The notes: generated by a model not told the origin, from the sequence alone. A stretch of 64,000 bases of DNA from Ruegeria sp. PrR005 (GCF_010500245.1 NZ_JAAGOX010000043.1:124001-188000), one strand, 5' to 3'; numbered from the stretch's first letter, positions 35,747 to 45,296 are shown. Program-made: numbers and translations.

Positions 35747-36814
35747 ATGTCTTTGCCAGTCAAGGACCAACTGAGATACTGGGGCATCGTGGCGGTGGTG
35801 ATCGTCCTGGTGCTGTATCTGCTGGGCGACGTGCTGTTGCCGTTCGTGATCGGCGGGGCGATCGCCTATTTCGTCGATCCGGTCGCCGATCGGCTGGAAA
35901 AATGGGGCCTGTCGCGCAGTGCGGCCACGGCGGTGATCACCATCGCCTCGGTCCTGCTGTTCGTGCTGACCATGGTGATGATCGTGCCGGTACTGGTGGC
36001 GCAGATGATCGACCTGGTGAATACGCTGCCGCAGCTGTTCCAGGATTTTCGCACTTTTGTGAGCACCCATTTCCCCTCGGTCCTGGACCGGGGGTCGAAT
36101 GCGCATCAGATCATCGCATCGGTCGGCGAGATGTTGAAATCGCGCACCGGCGAGTTCCTGCAAACCATCGCCGGATCGGTCGGATCTGCGGTCAACGTCG
36201 TGCTCTTGCTGGTCATCGTGCCGGTGGTGTCGGTCTATCTGCTCTTGGACTGGGACCGGATGATCGCCCGGATCGACCAGCTTTTGCCGCTGGACCATGC
36301 GCCGGTAATCCGGCGCCTGGCCGGAGAGATCGACGCGGTGCTGGCCTCGTTCGTGCGCGGCATGGGCACGGTCTGTCTGATCCTGGGCACCTATTATGCG
36401 GTGGCGCTGATGTTGGTGGGGCTGCAATTCGGCCTGGTGGTGGGGCTGATCGCCGGTCTGGTGACCTTCATCCCCTATCTGGGCGCACTGATCGGCGGCG
36501 CACTGGCCATCGGTCTGGCGCTGTTCCAGTTCTGGGGCGACTGGTTTTCCATCGGGCTTGTGGCCGCGATTTTCGCCATTGGGCAGGTGGTCGAAGGCAA
36601 TCTGCTGACGCCCAAGCTGGTGGGCAGTTCGGTCGGACTGCATCCGGTCTGGCTATTGCTGGCGCTGTCGGTATTTGGCGCGCTCTTTGGCTTTGTCGGC
36701 ATGCTGGTCGCGGTGCCGGTGGCCGCCGCGCTGGGCGTTCTGGCCCGCTTTGCCACCGCGCAATATCTGGGGAGCCGCCTGTATCGCGGGCTGGCGGGAC
36801 AGGACACGGAATAG
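35747..36814 (+). CDS. AI-2E/PerM family membrane protein
   Basis: A 355-residue integral membrane protein with about seven to eight helices in the PerM/AI-2E exporter layout: two N-terminal helices (GIVAVVIVLVLYLLGDVLLP, FVIGGAIAYFVDPVADRLE), a central soluble part, and the conserved C-terminal region (LVTFIPYLGALIGGALAIGLA, VVEGNLLTPKLVGSSVGLHPVWLLLAL). The start at 35747 has CGGAGG upstream. Despite the family name, export of AI-2 is shown for few members. hda begins at the very next base after its stop. Confidence 0.9.
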   Translation: MSLPVKDQLRYWGIVAVVIVLVLYLLGDVLLPFVIGGAIAYFVDPVADRLEKWGLSRSAATAVITIASVLLFVLTMVMIVPVLVAQMIDLVNTLPQLFQDFRTFVSTHFPSVLDRGSNAHQIIASVGEMLKSRTGEFLQTIAGSVGSAVNVVLLLVIVPVVSVYLLLDWDRMIARIDQLLPLDHAPVIRRLAGEIDAVLASFVRGMGTVCLILGTYYAVALMLVGLQFGLVVGLIAGLVTFIPYLGALIGGALAIGLALFQFWGDWFSIGLVAAIFAIGQVVEGNLLTPKLVGSSVGLHPVWLLLALSVFGALFGFVGMLVAVPVAAALGVLARFATAQYLGSRLYRGLAGQDTE

Positions 36815-37498
36815 ATGGCCCGACAACTCAGCTTCGACCTCCCTGCGATGACCGCGCTGGGGCGGGAAGATTTTTTCGTCTCGCCCGCCAACGCGCTTGC
36901 GGTGGCAATGATCTCGGCCCATGTCTGGCCCGGCGGCAAGCTGGTGCTGAGCGGCCCCGTGGGCGCGGGCAAGACGCATCTGGCGCATGTCTGGGCGGCC
37001 GAGACCGGCGGTCGGATCGTGGCGGCGGCCGAACTGACCGAAGAGATGATTCCCGATCTGGCCGCGGGGCCGGTCGCGGTCGAGGACGTGCCCGCGATTG
37101 CCGGGGACGGGGGGCGCGAGGCGCTGCTGTTTCACCTGCACAACATGACGCTGGCGCAGGGGCATGCGCTGTTGATGACCGGACAGTCGGCGCCGGGGTT
37201 CTGGAATCTGACCCTGCCCGACCTGACAAGCCGGATCGAGGGCGCCCAGCATGTGGCGCTGGAGCCGCCCGACGATGCACTTTTGGGTGCGGTGCTGGCC
37301 AAGCTGTTCATCGACCGCCAGCTTTATCCCGGGCCGGAAGTGATCGCCTATCTGGTCAAGCACATGGACCGCAGTTTCGAGGCCGCCGCACGCACGGTCG
37401 CGGCGCTGGACCGGCTGGCGCTGGCCGAGCGGCGCGAGATCACCCGGGCGCTGGCGGTGCGGGTGCTGAACGAAGGTGCGGCGGGAGAGCGCAATTGA
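36815..37498 (+). CDS. hda: DnaA regulatory inactivator Hda-like ATPase
   Basis: A 227-residue DnaA-related AAA+ protein. A sliding-clamp-binding motif is at the extreme N-terminus (RQLSFDLP). Walker A is GPVGAGKTHLAHVW, the Walker B region is GPVAVEDVPAI, and the arginine-finger and sensor parts follow (LTSRIEGAQHVALEPPDD, RSFEAAARTVAALDRLA). With clamp-bound Hda, DnaA-ATP is hydrolysed after initiation, preventing over-replication. The start is directly at the stop of the preceding gene, so the two are translated together. Confidence 0.88.
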   Translation: MARQLSFDLPAMTALGREDFFVSPANALAVAMISAHVWPGGKLVLSGPVGAGKTHLAHVWAAETGGRIVAAAELTEEMIPDLAAGPVAVEDVPAIAGDGGREALLFHLHNMTLAQGHALLMTGQSAPGFWNLTLPDLTSRIEGAQHVALEPPDDALLGAVLAKLFIDRQLYPGPEVIAYLVKHMDRSFEAAARTVAALDRLALAERREITRALAVRVLNEGAAGERN

Positions 37499-37547
37499 CC
37501 GGGGCGGAGCGATCCCGCATCCTGCGGCAAGCAAGACTGAGGGCCAG

Positions 37548-39092
37548 ATGAACCAACCTACGGAAGCGACCCTCCCGGAGTGGGGGCCCTTTGGCCGCCC
37601 CCTGTTCAATGATCCCAGCGCCCGCGCCCTGTCGCGAATCGGGGTGGTCGATGTGGGCTCGAACTCGGTCCGGATGGTGGTGTTCGATGGCGCCGCCCGG
37701 TCGCCTGCCTATTTCTACAACGAGAAGATCATGTGCGCCCTGGGTGCGGGCCTGTCCGAATCCGGCAGGCTGAACCCCGAGGGCCGGGTGCGGGCGCTGG
37801 CGGCGCTGCGCCGGTTCCAGCATCTGGCCGGCGATCTGGACCTGCCGCCGCTGGCCGCGGTGGCCACCGCAGCGGTGCGCGAGGCCGAGGACGGGCACGA
37901 CTTCTGCGCCGAGGTGCTGCGCGAGACGGGGCTGAAGATCCAGGTGATCGACGGCGACGAGGAGGCGCGGCTGTCGGCGCAGGGGGTGCTGTTGGGCTGG
38001 CCCGGCGCCTATGGGCTTATCTGCGATATCGGCGGGTCATCGATGGAACTGGCCGAGATCGCCAACAACCAGGTGGGGCGGCGGGTGACCTCGCCGCTGG
38101 GTCCGCTGAAGCTGCGCGACATCAAGGGCGGCCGCAAGGGGCGCAAGGCGCATATCAAGCAGGTGATGGGCGAGTTGAAGGCGCAGCTGGGGCCGCAGCG
38201 CGACCGGCTGTTCCTGGTCGGCGGCAGCTGGCGGGCGATCGCGCGGATCGACATGCTGCGGCGCAACTATCCGCTGAAGGTGCTGCACGAATACCGCATG
38301 ACCGTGCGCGACGTGCATGAGACGGTGAAGTTCATCGAGAACTCGGACCTGGAGAAGCTGCGGAGCAAGACCGGGCTGTCCTCGTCCCGGATATCGCTGG
38401 TGCCCTATGCGATCGACGTGCTGACCCGGTTGATCCGCGAGTTCAAGCCGAAGGATATCGCGATTTCCTCTTATGGGATCCGCGAGGGGCTGCTGTTCGA
38501 GCAGATGCCGCAGCGGCTGCGCGACCGCGATCCGCTGATCGAGGCGAGCTATTTCGCCGAGGCCAAGGATGCCCGCCTGCCCGGCTTCGGCAAGCAGCTG
38601 TTCGAATTTGTGATGCCGCTGTTCAAATCCGCCCCGCCCGCGCAGGTGCGGCTGATCAAGGCGGCCTGCCTGCTGCATGATGTCAGCTGGCGGGCGCATC
38701 CCGATTACCGCGCCGAGATCTGTTTCGACAACGTCACCCGTGCCAACTTGGGGGGGCTGAAACATTCGGAACGGGTGTTCATCGGGCTGGCGCTGCAACA
38801 CCGCTATCGCAACAAGCGCGAGGGCAACCGGTTCGACCCGATCTATGCGCTCTTGGACGAGCGGAGCCAGACCCAGGCGGAGACCCTGGGCAAGGCGATG
38901 CGGTTCGGAGCGATGTTGTGGCTGAAGCGCGACGCGAGGATGGGGCGGCTGACCTGGTTCCCCAAGAAACGCAGGCTGGAACTGCACCTGCCGAAAGAGG
39001 CGGCGGCGCTCTTTGGCGAAGTGGCCGAGGCGCGGTTCCAGTCGCTTGTTTCTGCGCTGGGGGCGACGTCCGAGGTGTTTATCGAGGAGTGA
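37548..39092 (+). CDS. ppx: Ppx/GppA exopolyphosphatase family protein
   Basis: A 514-residue protein of the ASKHA fold. Phosphate motif 1 is VVDVGSNSVRMVVFDG, phosphate motif 2 is ICDIGGSSMELAEI, and the C-terminal part has HD-like residues (KAACLLHDVSWRAHPDY). It would hydrolyse polyphosphate or the pentaphosphate pppGpp. The start at 37548 has GAGGG upstream. It follows hda by 49 bp on the same strand. Confidence 0.93.
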   Translation: MNQPTEATLPEWGPFGRPLFNDPSARALSRIGVVDVGSNSVRMVVFDGAARSPAYFYNEKIMCALGAGLSESGRLNPEGRVRALAALRRFQHLAGDLDLPPLAAVATAAVREAEDGHDFCAEVLRETGLKIQVIDGDEEARLSAQGVLLGWPGAYGLICDIGGSSMELAEIANNQVGRRVTSPLGPLKLRDIKGGRKGRKAHIKQVMGELKAQLGPQRDRLFLVGGSWRAIARIDMLRRNYPLKVLHEYRMTVRDVHETVKFIENSDLEKLRSKTGLSSSRISLVPYAIDVLTRLIREFKPKDIAISSYGIREGLLFEQMPQRLRDRDPLIEASYFAEAKDARLPGFGKQLFEFVMPLFKSAPPAQVRLIKAACLLHDVSWRAHPDYRAEICFDNVTRANLGGLKHSERVFIGLALQHRYRNKREGNRFDPIYALLDERSQTQAETLGKAMRFGAMLWLKRDARMGRLTWFPKKRRLELHLPKEAAALFGEVAEARFQSLVSALGATSEVFIEE

Positions 39093-39307
39093 GGGGCGTT
39101 TGGCCGAGACGCCGGAGCGCCCAGGACAGTGAACCGCGCGGCCGGATTGCGTTACAGCGGACCTTGCAGCGACTTGCCGCGAAAGTCGGCCTCGAGCCCA
39201 AAGTAACAAATGCTGCGCGGCGCACGAATGTCGGTGATGCCGAGGCCCATCCGCGATATCGCTACGCTTTCGACAGATGGTAGAGGAAAGCCAAACCTTT
39301 GACCTGT

Positions 39308-40090
39308 CTAATCGGCAATCTCTGCTTCTATACCCTCAATTACGCCCGCGACCTTCGCGGCAACGGCGGCGTCTGGATGGGGCTGGGCGAATTGCCCACT
39401 ATCATTGTCGAAATACTGCCCCGACGCGGTCGCGAACTCATCTGCTAAAGCCGCACGTATGAGAATATCGACGCCGATATTCAGGTCGTTGCCGGATGTG
39501 CCGAACCCCTCGCGGACCATCTTGGTCGCAAGAAGCGAGCCGGGATTGACCGCGACCGAAACCGGCCCGTGGGGATGTTTCGATGCAAATTCTTGGCTCC
39601 ACATCGTCAGAGCGAGCTTGCTTTGGGCATAGGCCTCCATATCTTGCAGCTTTCGCTTGCCTGCCAAGGCGTCAAAATCCACCGGCGCTTGAGCCGCGGA
39701 GGACAGATGCACCAAACGGCCGTCCTCTGGCATGATCGGCAGCAGGAGGTTTGACAAAAGAGCTGGTGCAAAGGCGTTGACGACAAAACGCACGTCCATG
39801 CCATTGCTCAAAAGCGGCTGCGATGTCTTGAAGACGCCAGCGTTGTTGATCACCACGTCAATCCGATCATAGGTCTTTATCAGATCACGCCCCATCAGTG
39901 CGACTTGCGACAGTTCCGACATATCCGCCTGAACGGTTGATAGGGTCGCGCCAACCTCGGCTTTCAGCTGCTCGAGTTTCTGAGCATTTCGACCATGCGC
40001 GATGATGTTGTGCCCTTGGCGCGCCAATGCGATTGCGGTTGCACGGCCAAGGCCATCGGTCGCACCTGTAATAAGAATTGTCTTTGTCAT
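39308..40090 (-). CDS. short-chain dehydrogenase/reductase
   Basis: A 260-residue SDR with the cofactor loop TGATDGLGRA, NNAG in the fourth strand, Ser in VHLSSAAQ and the catalytic YAQSK. The Arg after the second strand (HGRNAQKLE) favours NADPH. The start at 40090 has AAGGAACAG upstream; the frame is open further but without SDR sequence. It is the last gene of a leftward cluster with the LLM, DUF1330 and alcohol-dehydrogenase genes. The substrate is unknown. Confidence 0.92.
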   Translation of the reverse strand: MTKTILITGATDGLGRATAIALARQGHNIIAHGRNAQKLEQLKAEVGATLSTVQADMSELSQVALMGRDLIKTYDRIDVVINNAGVFKTSQPLLSNGMDVRFVVNAFAPALLSNLLLPIMPEDGRLVHLSSAAQAPVDFDALAGKRKLQDMEAYAQSKLALTMWSQEFASKHPHGPVSVAVNPGSLLATKMVREGFGTSGNDLNIGVDILIRAALADEFATASGQYFDNDSGQFAQPHPDAAVAAKVAGVIEGIEAEIAD

Positions 40091-40100
40091 GATCTGTTCC

Positions 40101-41063
40101 TTATTTGAATACTGGCAGGACATGTTCGGCCAAGTCATCAAGAGTTTGTTCGACGGGGCTGGCACTGAACCGCAAGTTGAGTGCCACATGGCTCACGCCG
40201 ATGTGCTCAAGCTGCCTGAGATATTGCACGAGCGTGCGGTGGCCAGACCGGAATCCAAGATGGATGGGGCTGGGCGGTTCGTCGGGATCTTCGGCGAGAT
40301 CGATGTAAAGCGGTTGCAGGACAGGTTTCGGCGCCTGGCCTAGATCAGCCGACCGCGCCCGCCAATCCTGCAACACGCGATCCTGTGCCACGCCGGGGCG
40401 CGGATAGATCATCCAACCGTCGCCATTCCGCGCGATCCAGTCAGGCGACTGGCGGCTTGATCCGGTGATCAGCATAGGAAGCTTAGGTCCGACCGGCTTG
40501 GGCAGCATATCGATTGATGCGTCGACTTTGCCGAACCCATTTTCGATCTGCGGGGTGCCCGTACCCATGGCTCGAATGTAATCAAAGCTGTCGCGGAAAG
40601 CTTCGCTCCGCGCATCAAAATCGCTGTTCATTGCCGGGTATTCTTCGGGGCGATCCCCAGACGCCACGCCAAGGATCAGCCGACCGCCTGATAAAACATC
40701 GGCAGTTGCTGCGGCCTTGGCCACATGGGCGGGGTGGCGTAGCGGCAGGATGATACTGGCGACGCCCAAGGCGATATCGGTTGTTTTAGCCGCCAGATAG
40801 CCAAGATAGGCGAAGGGATCAAAAAGTTGTCCCGCATCGCCGAAACTTGGGACGTTGAAAGGCACATCGCGCAGCCAGACAGCCTTGAAACCGAGCCTTT
40901 CGGCAAGTTGAATGCGGTCGAGGTGGTCGGCCATGTCGGGCACAGGGCTCTGCCCGTATTGCGCGATTGGTACCACAAGCCCGATGCTCAGACGCCCGTT
41001 CTGAAACGTTGCATTGTAGCCGCGATTGATTCGCTCAAACGGCATACTGGTCTCGTCGCGCAT
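40101..41063 (-). CDS. LLM-class flavin-dependent oxidoreductase
   Basis: A 320-residue luciferase-like monooxygenase family protein. Typical regions are SIGLVVPIAQYG, QLAERLGFKAVWLRDVPF, GVASIILPLRHPAHVAKAAATADVLSGGRLILGVASGDRPEEY and PKLPMLITGSSRQSPDWIARNGDGWM. It would use reduced FMN or F420-like flavin for oxygenation; here FMN is likelier. The SDR follows 10 bp after its stop, so the two are coupled. Confidence 0.9.
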   Translation of the reverse strand: MRDETSMPFERINRGYNATFQNGRLSIGLVVPIAQYGQSPVPDMADHLDRIQLAERLGFKAVWLRDVPFNVPSFGDAGQLFDPFAYLGYLAAKTTDIALGVASIILPLRHPAHVAKAAATADVLSGGRLILGVASGDRPEEYPAMNSDFDARSEAFRDSFDYIRAMGTGTPQIENGFGKVDASIDMLPKPVGPKLPMLITGSSRQSPDWIARNGDGWMIYPRPGVAQDRVLQDWRARSADLGQAPKPVLQPLYIDLAEDPDEPPSPIHLGFRSGHRTLVQYLRQLEHIGVSHVALNLRFSASPVEQTLDDLAEHVLPVFK

Positions 41064-41117
41064 GGCTGCTCTCCGGAAAAGTATGCGCCGCCCTTCGGTG
41101 AGGGCGGCACAAGTGAT

Positions 41118-41420
41118 TTAGGCAAGATCGTCTTTGCCCTCGATCAGGAAATGATGGCTCACCGAACCGGCTGTGCGTGCTGCAAGATGGGGGGCATAAG
41201 CCTCATCGGCCATGAATGCCTCTGCCGCCTCTTTGGACGGCCATTCGATGATGATGCGCAGACCGGCATCTTGCGTGTCGCCTTCCACCTGCTCGTGATT
41301 GGCCGTGCGAGCGATGTATTTGCCGCCATGAGCTGCAACGCGCTCATTGGCTGTTGGCAGGTAACCGGGGATCCACGCATCGTCGGTGGGGGTTACGTCG
41401 AGTACAGAATAATAAGCCAT
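41118..41420 (-). CDS. DUF1330 family protein
   Basis: A 100-residue single-domain protein with a ferredoxin-like dimeric barrel pattern, matching DUF1330: AYYSVLDVTPTDDAW, HGGKYIARTANHEQVEGD, and IIIEWPSKEAAEAFMADEAYAPH. No enzymatic role is known. The ATG at 41420 has a run of A and G upstream. It lies between the alcohol-dehydrogenase gene (25 bp) and the LLM gene (54 bp) on the same strand. Confidence 0.88.
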   Translation of the reverse strand: MAYYSVLDVTPTDDAWIPGYLPTANERVAAHGGKYIARTANHEQVEGDTQDAGLRIIIEWPSKEAAEAFMADEAYAPHLAARTAGSVSHHFLIEGKDDLA

Positions 41421-41445
41421 TGTGGTTTTCCTTTTGAGGGTTTGG

Positions 41446-42456
41446 TTAAGAAGACAGTCCAGGAAGGACCTGTTTGCCAATCACGCGGCCGCTTTCCTGA
41501 CGCTTGTGCGCTTCGGTCAACGTTTCCACCGTCAACGCCTCGGCGCGTTCGGTGACTGTGGATTGAAGGGTTCCCGCGTCGATCATCTGGGACACGCGGT
41601 TCAGCAGATCCCGCTGTGCCGTGATGTCGTCCATGGCGAACATCGAACGGGTGAACATGAACTCCCAAGAGATCGTCAGCGCCTTGGGTTTGGCGATTGA
41701 GATATCGAGGTTTACAGGATCGTCGATGAGCGAGACGTGGCCGCGCGGCGCGATGAGGTCGACAATCGCAGGCCAGTGTTGATCCGTCGCCGTCAGCGCG
41801 GCGACATGGGTTGGCGCGAGGCCTAAATCTTTGATTTGCGCCACCAGATCGCCGCGGTGATTGACCACATGATCCGCGCCCATCTTGCGCAACCAGTCTT
41901 CGGTCTCGGGGCGCGAAGCTGTCGCAATCACGGTCAGGTTCGTCAGGGTCTTGGCAAGCTGGATCAGGATCGAACCCACGCCGCCCGCGCCGCCGATCAC
42001 CAAGAGGCTCTGGCCTTCGCCTTGGCCTTCAATCAGGCGGAAACTGTCGAACAGCATTTCCCAAGCAGTGATGGAGGTCAGCGGAAGGCCCGCGCTTTCG
42101 ACGAAATCAAGAGACGATGGTTTCTTGCCGACGATGCGTTCGTCTACGGCGTGAAACTCTGCGTTTGTGCCGTCGCGGGTCACATCTCCCGCGTAAAACA
42201 CCTCGTCGCCGACAGCGTAACCCGTGACGTCAGAACCGGTTTCAACGACCTTACCCGCTGCGTCATACCCCAGAATGCCATGACCGCCTTCAGGCGCACG
42301 TAGCGCGCGCAATTTGACGTCAACGGGGTTAACCGAAATGCCTTTGACCGCGACCAGAATATCGCGCGCACCAAGCGTCGGCTTGTCCACATCAAGCAGG
42401 CTCAGCGCACCTTCAGCGTCGATAGGACCGTTTCGTATGTAGCCGATAGATTTCAT
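41446..42456 (-). CDS. zinc-type alcohol dehydrogenase / quinone oxidoreductase-like protein
   Basis: A 336-residue MDR-superfamily NAD(P)H oxidoreductase of the zinc-less ZADH-type. The nucleotide loop is [19 protein letters not shown], preceded by [10 protein letters not shown] and [15 protein letters not shown]; the structural zinc lobe of true alcohol dehydrogenases is absent. It probably reduces enones, quinones or aldehydes. It is the first gene of the cluster and diverges from the LysR gene across 108 bp that carry two palindromes. Confidence 0.92.
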   Translation of the reverse strand: MKSIGYIRNGPIDAEGALSLLDVDKPTLGARDILVAVKGISVNPVDVKLRALRAPEGGHGILGYDAAGKVVETGSDVTGYAVGDEVFYAGDVTRDGTNAEFHAVDERIVGKKPSSLDFVESAGLPLTSITAWEMLFDSFRLIEGQGEGQSLLVIGGAGGVGSILIQLAKTLTNLTVIATASRPETEDWLRKMGADHVVNHRGDLVAQIKDLGLAPTHVAALTATDQHWPAIVDLIAPRGHVSLIDDPVNLDISIAKPKALTISWEFMFTRSMFAMDDITAQRDLLNRVSQMIDAGTLQSTVTERAEALTVETLTEAHKRQESGRVIGKQVLPGLSS

Positions 42457-42467
42457 GTTTAATGCTC

Positions 42468-42543
42468 CAGAATTCTGTGTTGAAGCTGATATATCACCAT
42501 GATTCTTTATAAAAACAGCGATATTTTTATTTCAGAATTCTGA
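42468..42543. promoter_or_regulatory. paired CAGAATTCTG palindromes in LysR divergent region
   Basis: The 10-bp perfect palindrome CAGAATTCTG occurs twice, at 42468-42477 and 42534-42543, 66 bp apart start to start (about six helical turns). The gap is very AT-rich. Both copies lie between the divergent alcohol-dehydrogenase and LysR genes. They are good candidates for the regulator's sites. Confidence 0.6.
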
Positions 42544-42564
42544 TTTTTTATATAATAAGAGTGC

Positions 42565-43479
42565 ATGGACACAGACGCTCTTCGCCTTTTCGTCGCCGCC
42601 GCTGAACGGCTGAACATCACCGCCGCTGGTCGCGATCTTGGCCTTGCCCCCGCTATGGCCAGTAACCGCCTCGCAAAGCTGGAGCGGGAACTGGGCACGG
42701 AGCTCTTGCATCGCACAACGCGTAAGATCTCAATCAGCCAGGAGGGGGCCGCGTTCCTTCCCTATGCCCGGGAAGTTCTCGCCCAAGTGGATGCAGGTCG
42801 CGCCGCCTTGGGCGCAGGTACGCTTCACCCGAGCGGCACACTGCGTTTCGCGGCCCCTAGCAGCTTCGCACAACTGCACATCATTCCGCTCTTGCCGGAG
42901 TTTCAGGCACTCTATCCTGACATCACCCTCGACCTGCGGCTGTCCGACACCCGTCAGGACATCATCGAAGGCAGCTTCGATCTGGCCCTGCGCAATGCGC
43001 CGCTGGAGGACAGCAGCCTCTTGGGGCGGAAACTGGCAGATGACACGCGCATTCTGTGCGCATCCCCTGCCTACCTCGAACTTTCAGGACAACCGGCAGC
43101 GCCGGATGATCTTGCGGCCCATCACTTCTTGTCATGGGCGAACACGGCTCCCCGTAAAATCATCCATGCAGATGGTCGAACAGCCCTGCTGGATCCTGCA
43201 AAAATGATGTGTCGAACGATCCTTGACGACGGAACATCTCAACGGTTGGCGACGCTGGAGGGGTTAGGGATTTCCATAAACTCGCTCTGGAGCGTCGCTG
43301 AAGACATCGAGACGAGACGTTTGATCCGCGTGCTGCCGGACTGGTGCTTGCACGACCAATCCGTTCTTTGGCTGATCTACCCGAAGTCGAATGTGCTTAC
43401 CCCGAAAGTCAGGTGCTTCATGGACTTCTTGATTAGCCACTTGGACATCGCGAAGCTGACGGGCAAGCGATGTCCTTAA
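42565..43479 (+). CDS. LysR-family transcriptional regulator
   Basis: A 304-residue LysR regulator. The N-terminal winged helix reads RLFVAAAERLNITAAGRDLGLAPAMASNRLAKLERELGTELLHRTTRKI. A substrate-binding-like domain follows (FAAPSSFAQLHIIPLLPEFQALYPDITLDLRLSDTRQDIIEGSFDLALR). It diverges from the SDR/LLM/DUF1330/dehydrogenase cluster, the usual LysR layout, and probably controls it. The inducer may be a substrate of that cluster. Confidence 0.93.
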   Translation: MDTDALRLFVAAAERLNITAAGRDLGLAPAMASNRLAKLERELGTELLHRTTRKISISQEGAAFLPYAREVLAQVDAGRAALGAGTLHPSGTLRFAAPSSFAQLHIIPLLPEFQALYPDITLDLRLSDTRQDIIEGSFDLALRNAPLEDSSLLGRKLADDTRILCASPAYLELSGQPAAPDDLAAHHFLSWANTAPRKIIHADGRTALLDPAKMMCRTILDDGTSQRLATLEGLGISINSLWSVAEDIETRRLIRVLPDWCLHDQSVLWLIYPKSNVLTPKVRCFMDFLISHLDIAKLTGKRCP

Positions 43480-43879
43480 GCTCCGGGCGTCGATCTTGGC
43501 CAATGAGATTGCTGATCAAGAAACTCACCTCGGCCGTTTCGCCAATGCGGTCATTGCTGTAACCGCAGCGAAATGGTGCTTTGTCCAAGGTTTGTGGCTG
43601 CTGGATGCTCGCCATGCAGCGGCGACAAATCTGACAAGGAGGAAAGCACGGGGGGCTATCGCAGCTATGGGGATTGTGCGTTACCTTTGCGTCAGTCGAG
43701 GAACCGTTTGGCGGCCGCGTTGGTCACGGGGCGGGCCGGCCAGTTGGTTTCCACGGTCTGATGCCGCCGGTTGGTGTGTCTTTCCGGCTTCGATGGCCCA
43801 TCTCGCTGCGACGTCATGAGTCTGGCCGTAGTGATCGGTCCGACACCTGCGTACCGCGGGGCCGGGTGGGATCGGTAGG
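43480..43879. other. gene-free stretch next to the IS91-type transposase
   Basis: About 400 bp with no convincing gene; the open frames here do not agree with any family. The stretch lies downstream of the transposase remnant and may contain the terminal part of that element, since IS91-type elements have no long inverted repeats to mark their ends. I could not fix a boundary. Confidence 0.4.
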
Positions 43880-44896
43880 TCATGCGGCTTCCTCCCAAGG
43901 CGGGGCGCGGGATTTCGGAGTTTCGCCGCGCAGGAATGTCTCGATGACGATCACGGTGCCGCCGCAGATGGGACAGGGCTGACGCGCGTTCGGGTCGTCG
44001 GGTCCCGCGGCCGCAGGTTCATCCGGCGTTCGGCCTGGCTCCGGTGCCGCATCAAGCAGACGCCTGATCTTCTCGATCCTGTCGCGGCGGATGCCGTTGG
44101 CCAGGAATCCCGAATGGCGGATGCGGTGGAAGCCCGACGGCAGAACGTGGATCAGGAACCGGCGGATGAACTCGTCCGTGGGCAGGCGCATGACCTTCAT
44201 CCGGTCTCCCCGCTTGATCCGATAGTCCTTCCAGCGGAAGGCCACGGTGTTGCCATCGGCGCTGATCAGACGGTGATTGGAGATGGCGACGCGATGCGTA
44301 TATCGGCTGAGATAGGCCAGCACGGCTTTGGGTCCGCCGAAGGGCGGTTTTGCATAGACGACCCATTCCGTTTTGCGCAGTGGCGCGAGATGGGCAGCGA
44401 AGGGGTTGGGATCAGCTAATCCCCCCAATTCCCCGAAGAAGCGCAGCTTGCCGGTCTGGTGCAACCTCATCAGCCCTTCGAGGATCAGGCGCCGGAACAG
44501 CCGTGACATGACCTTCACCGGCAGGAAGAACCCCGGGCGGCAACCGATCCATCGGGTGCCGTCAGGCGACAAACCACCCCCTGGCACGATGACATGCACA
44601 TGCGGATGGTGGGTCATCGCCGAGCCCCATGTGTGCAGCACCGATGTCATGCCGATCCGCACGCCGAGATGCTTCGGATCGGCGGCGATGGTCAGGAGCG
44701 TCTCAGCCGACGCCTTAAACAGCAGGCCATAGACCGCCGCCTTGTTCCAATAGGCGATCTGCGCGACCTCGGCCGGGAGAGTGAATACGACGTGGAAGTA
44801 TTCGACCGGCAGCAGGTCTTCGATGCGCGCCGCCATCCAGTCCCGCGACGCGGCCCCCTGGCACTTTGGGCAGTGTCGATTGCGGCACGAGTTGTA
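43880..44896 (-). pseudogene. IS91-type (Y2) transposase, N-terminus lost
   Basis: The frame is open from the IS junction at 44896 to a stop at 43880, about 338 residues. It begins with YNSCRNRHCPKCQGAASRDW, the end of the zinc-finger region of IS91/IS801 transposases. The HUH motif follows (HPHVHVIVPGGG), then the tyrosine region (LSRYTHRVAISNHRL) and a C-terminal CPICGG knuckle. The normal first about 80-90 residues are missing, and a stop codon from the neighbouring IS5-type element lies directly upstream in frame. ATG at 44836 could still start a shorter product. Transposition activity is unlikely. Confidence 0.85.
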
Positions 44897-44910
44897 GGGT
44901 CAGGATTCAT
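44897..44910 (+). repeat. left inverted repeat of the IS427-type element
   Basis: GGGTCAGGATTCAT, 13 of 14 positions identical to the reversed right end. Confidence 0.85.
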
Positions 44911-45296
44911 AACCAATAGATGACGGTCGCGGCGAGGGCGATGGCCGATAGGAACACCTCGGGGCATCGGTCATAGCGGGTCGCAACACGCCGCCAATCC
45001 TTGAGCCTGCCGAACATGATCTCGATACGATTTCTCCGCTTATAGCGGCGCTTGTCGTACTTGATCGGCGTCTTGCGTTGCTTCCGGCCGGGAATGCAGG
45101 CGCGTATGCCTTTGTCTTTCAACGCTTCCCTGAACCAGTCGGCGTCATAGCCGCGATCTCCCAGCAGCCATTTGACGTTTGGCAGGCTACCGAGAAGCGC
45201 CCGCGCGCCGATGTAGTCGCTCACCTGTCCAGCGGTGACGAACAGATCGAGCGGTCGTCCCAGGCTGTCACAGATGGCATGAAGCTTGGTGTTCAT
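44907..45296 (-). CDS. IS427-type transposase, second frame
   Basis: A 129-residue C-terminal transposase part. It holds the second Asp of the DDE triad in LLGDRGYDADWFREAL and the Glu in KRRNRIEIMFGRLKDWRRVATRYD. It is in the -1 phase relative to the first frame and would be produced as a fusion by slippage at the A6G run. An ATG at 45296 could also start it separately. Confidence 0.9.
   Translation of the reverse strand: MNTKLHAICDSLGRPLDLFVTAGQVSDYIGARALLGSLPNVKWLLGDRGYDADWFREALKDKGIRACIPGRKQRKTPIKYDKRRYKRRNRIEIMFGRLKDWRRVATRYDRCPEVFLSAIALAATVIYWL

Noticed and set aside
35524-37551. 675-residue frame over the AI-2E and Hda genes
   Set aside because: It is a shifted frame on the same strand, Arg/Gly-rich, while both real genes show complete family motifs.
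43496-43982. Several frames of 60-110 residues beside the IS91 remnant
   Set aside because: They overlap each other in several phases, lack ribosome sites and match nothing I recognise.
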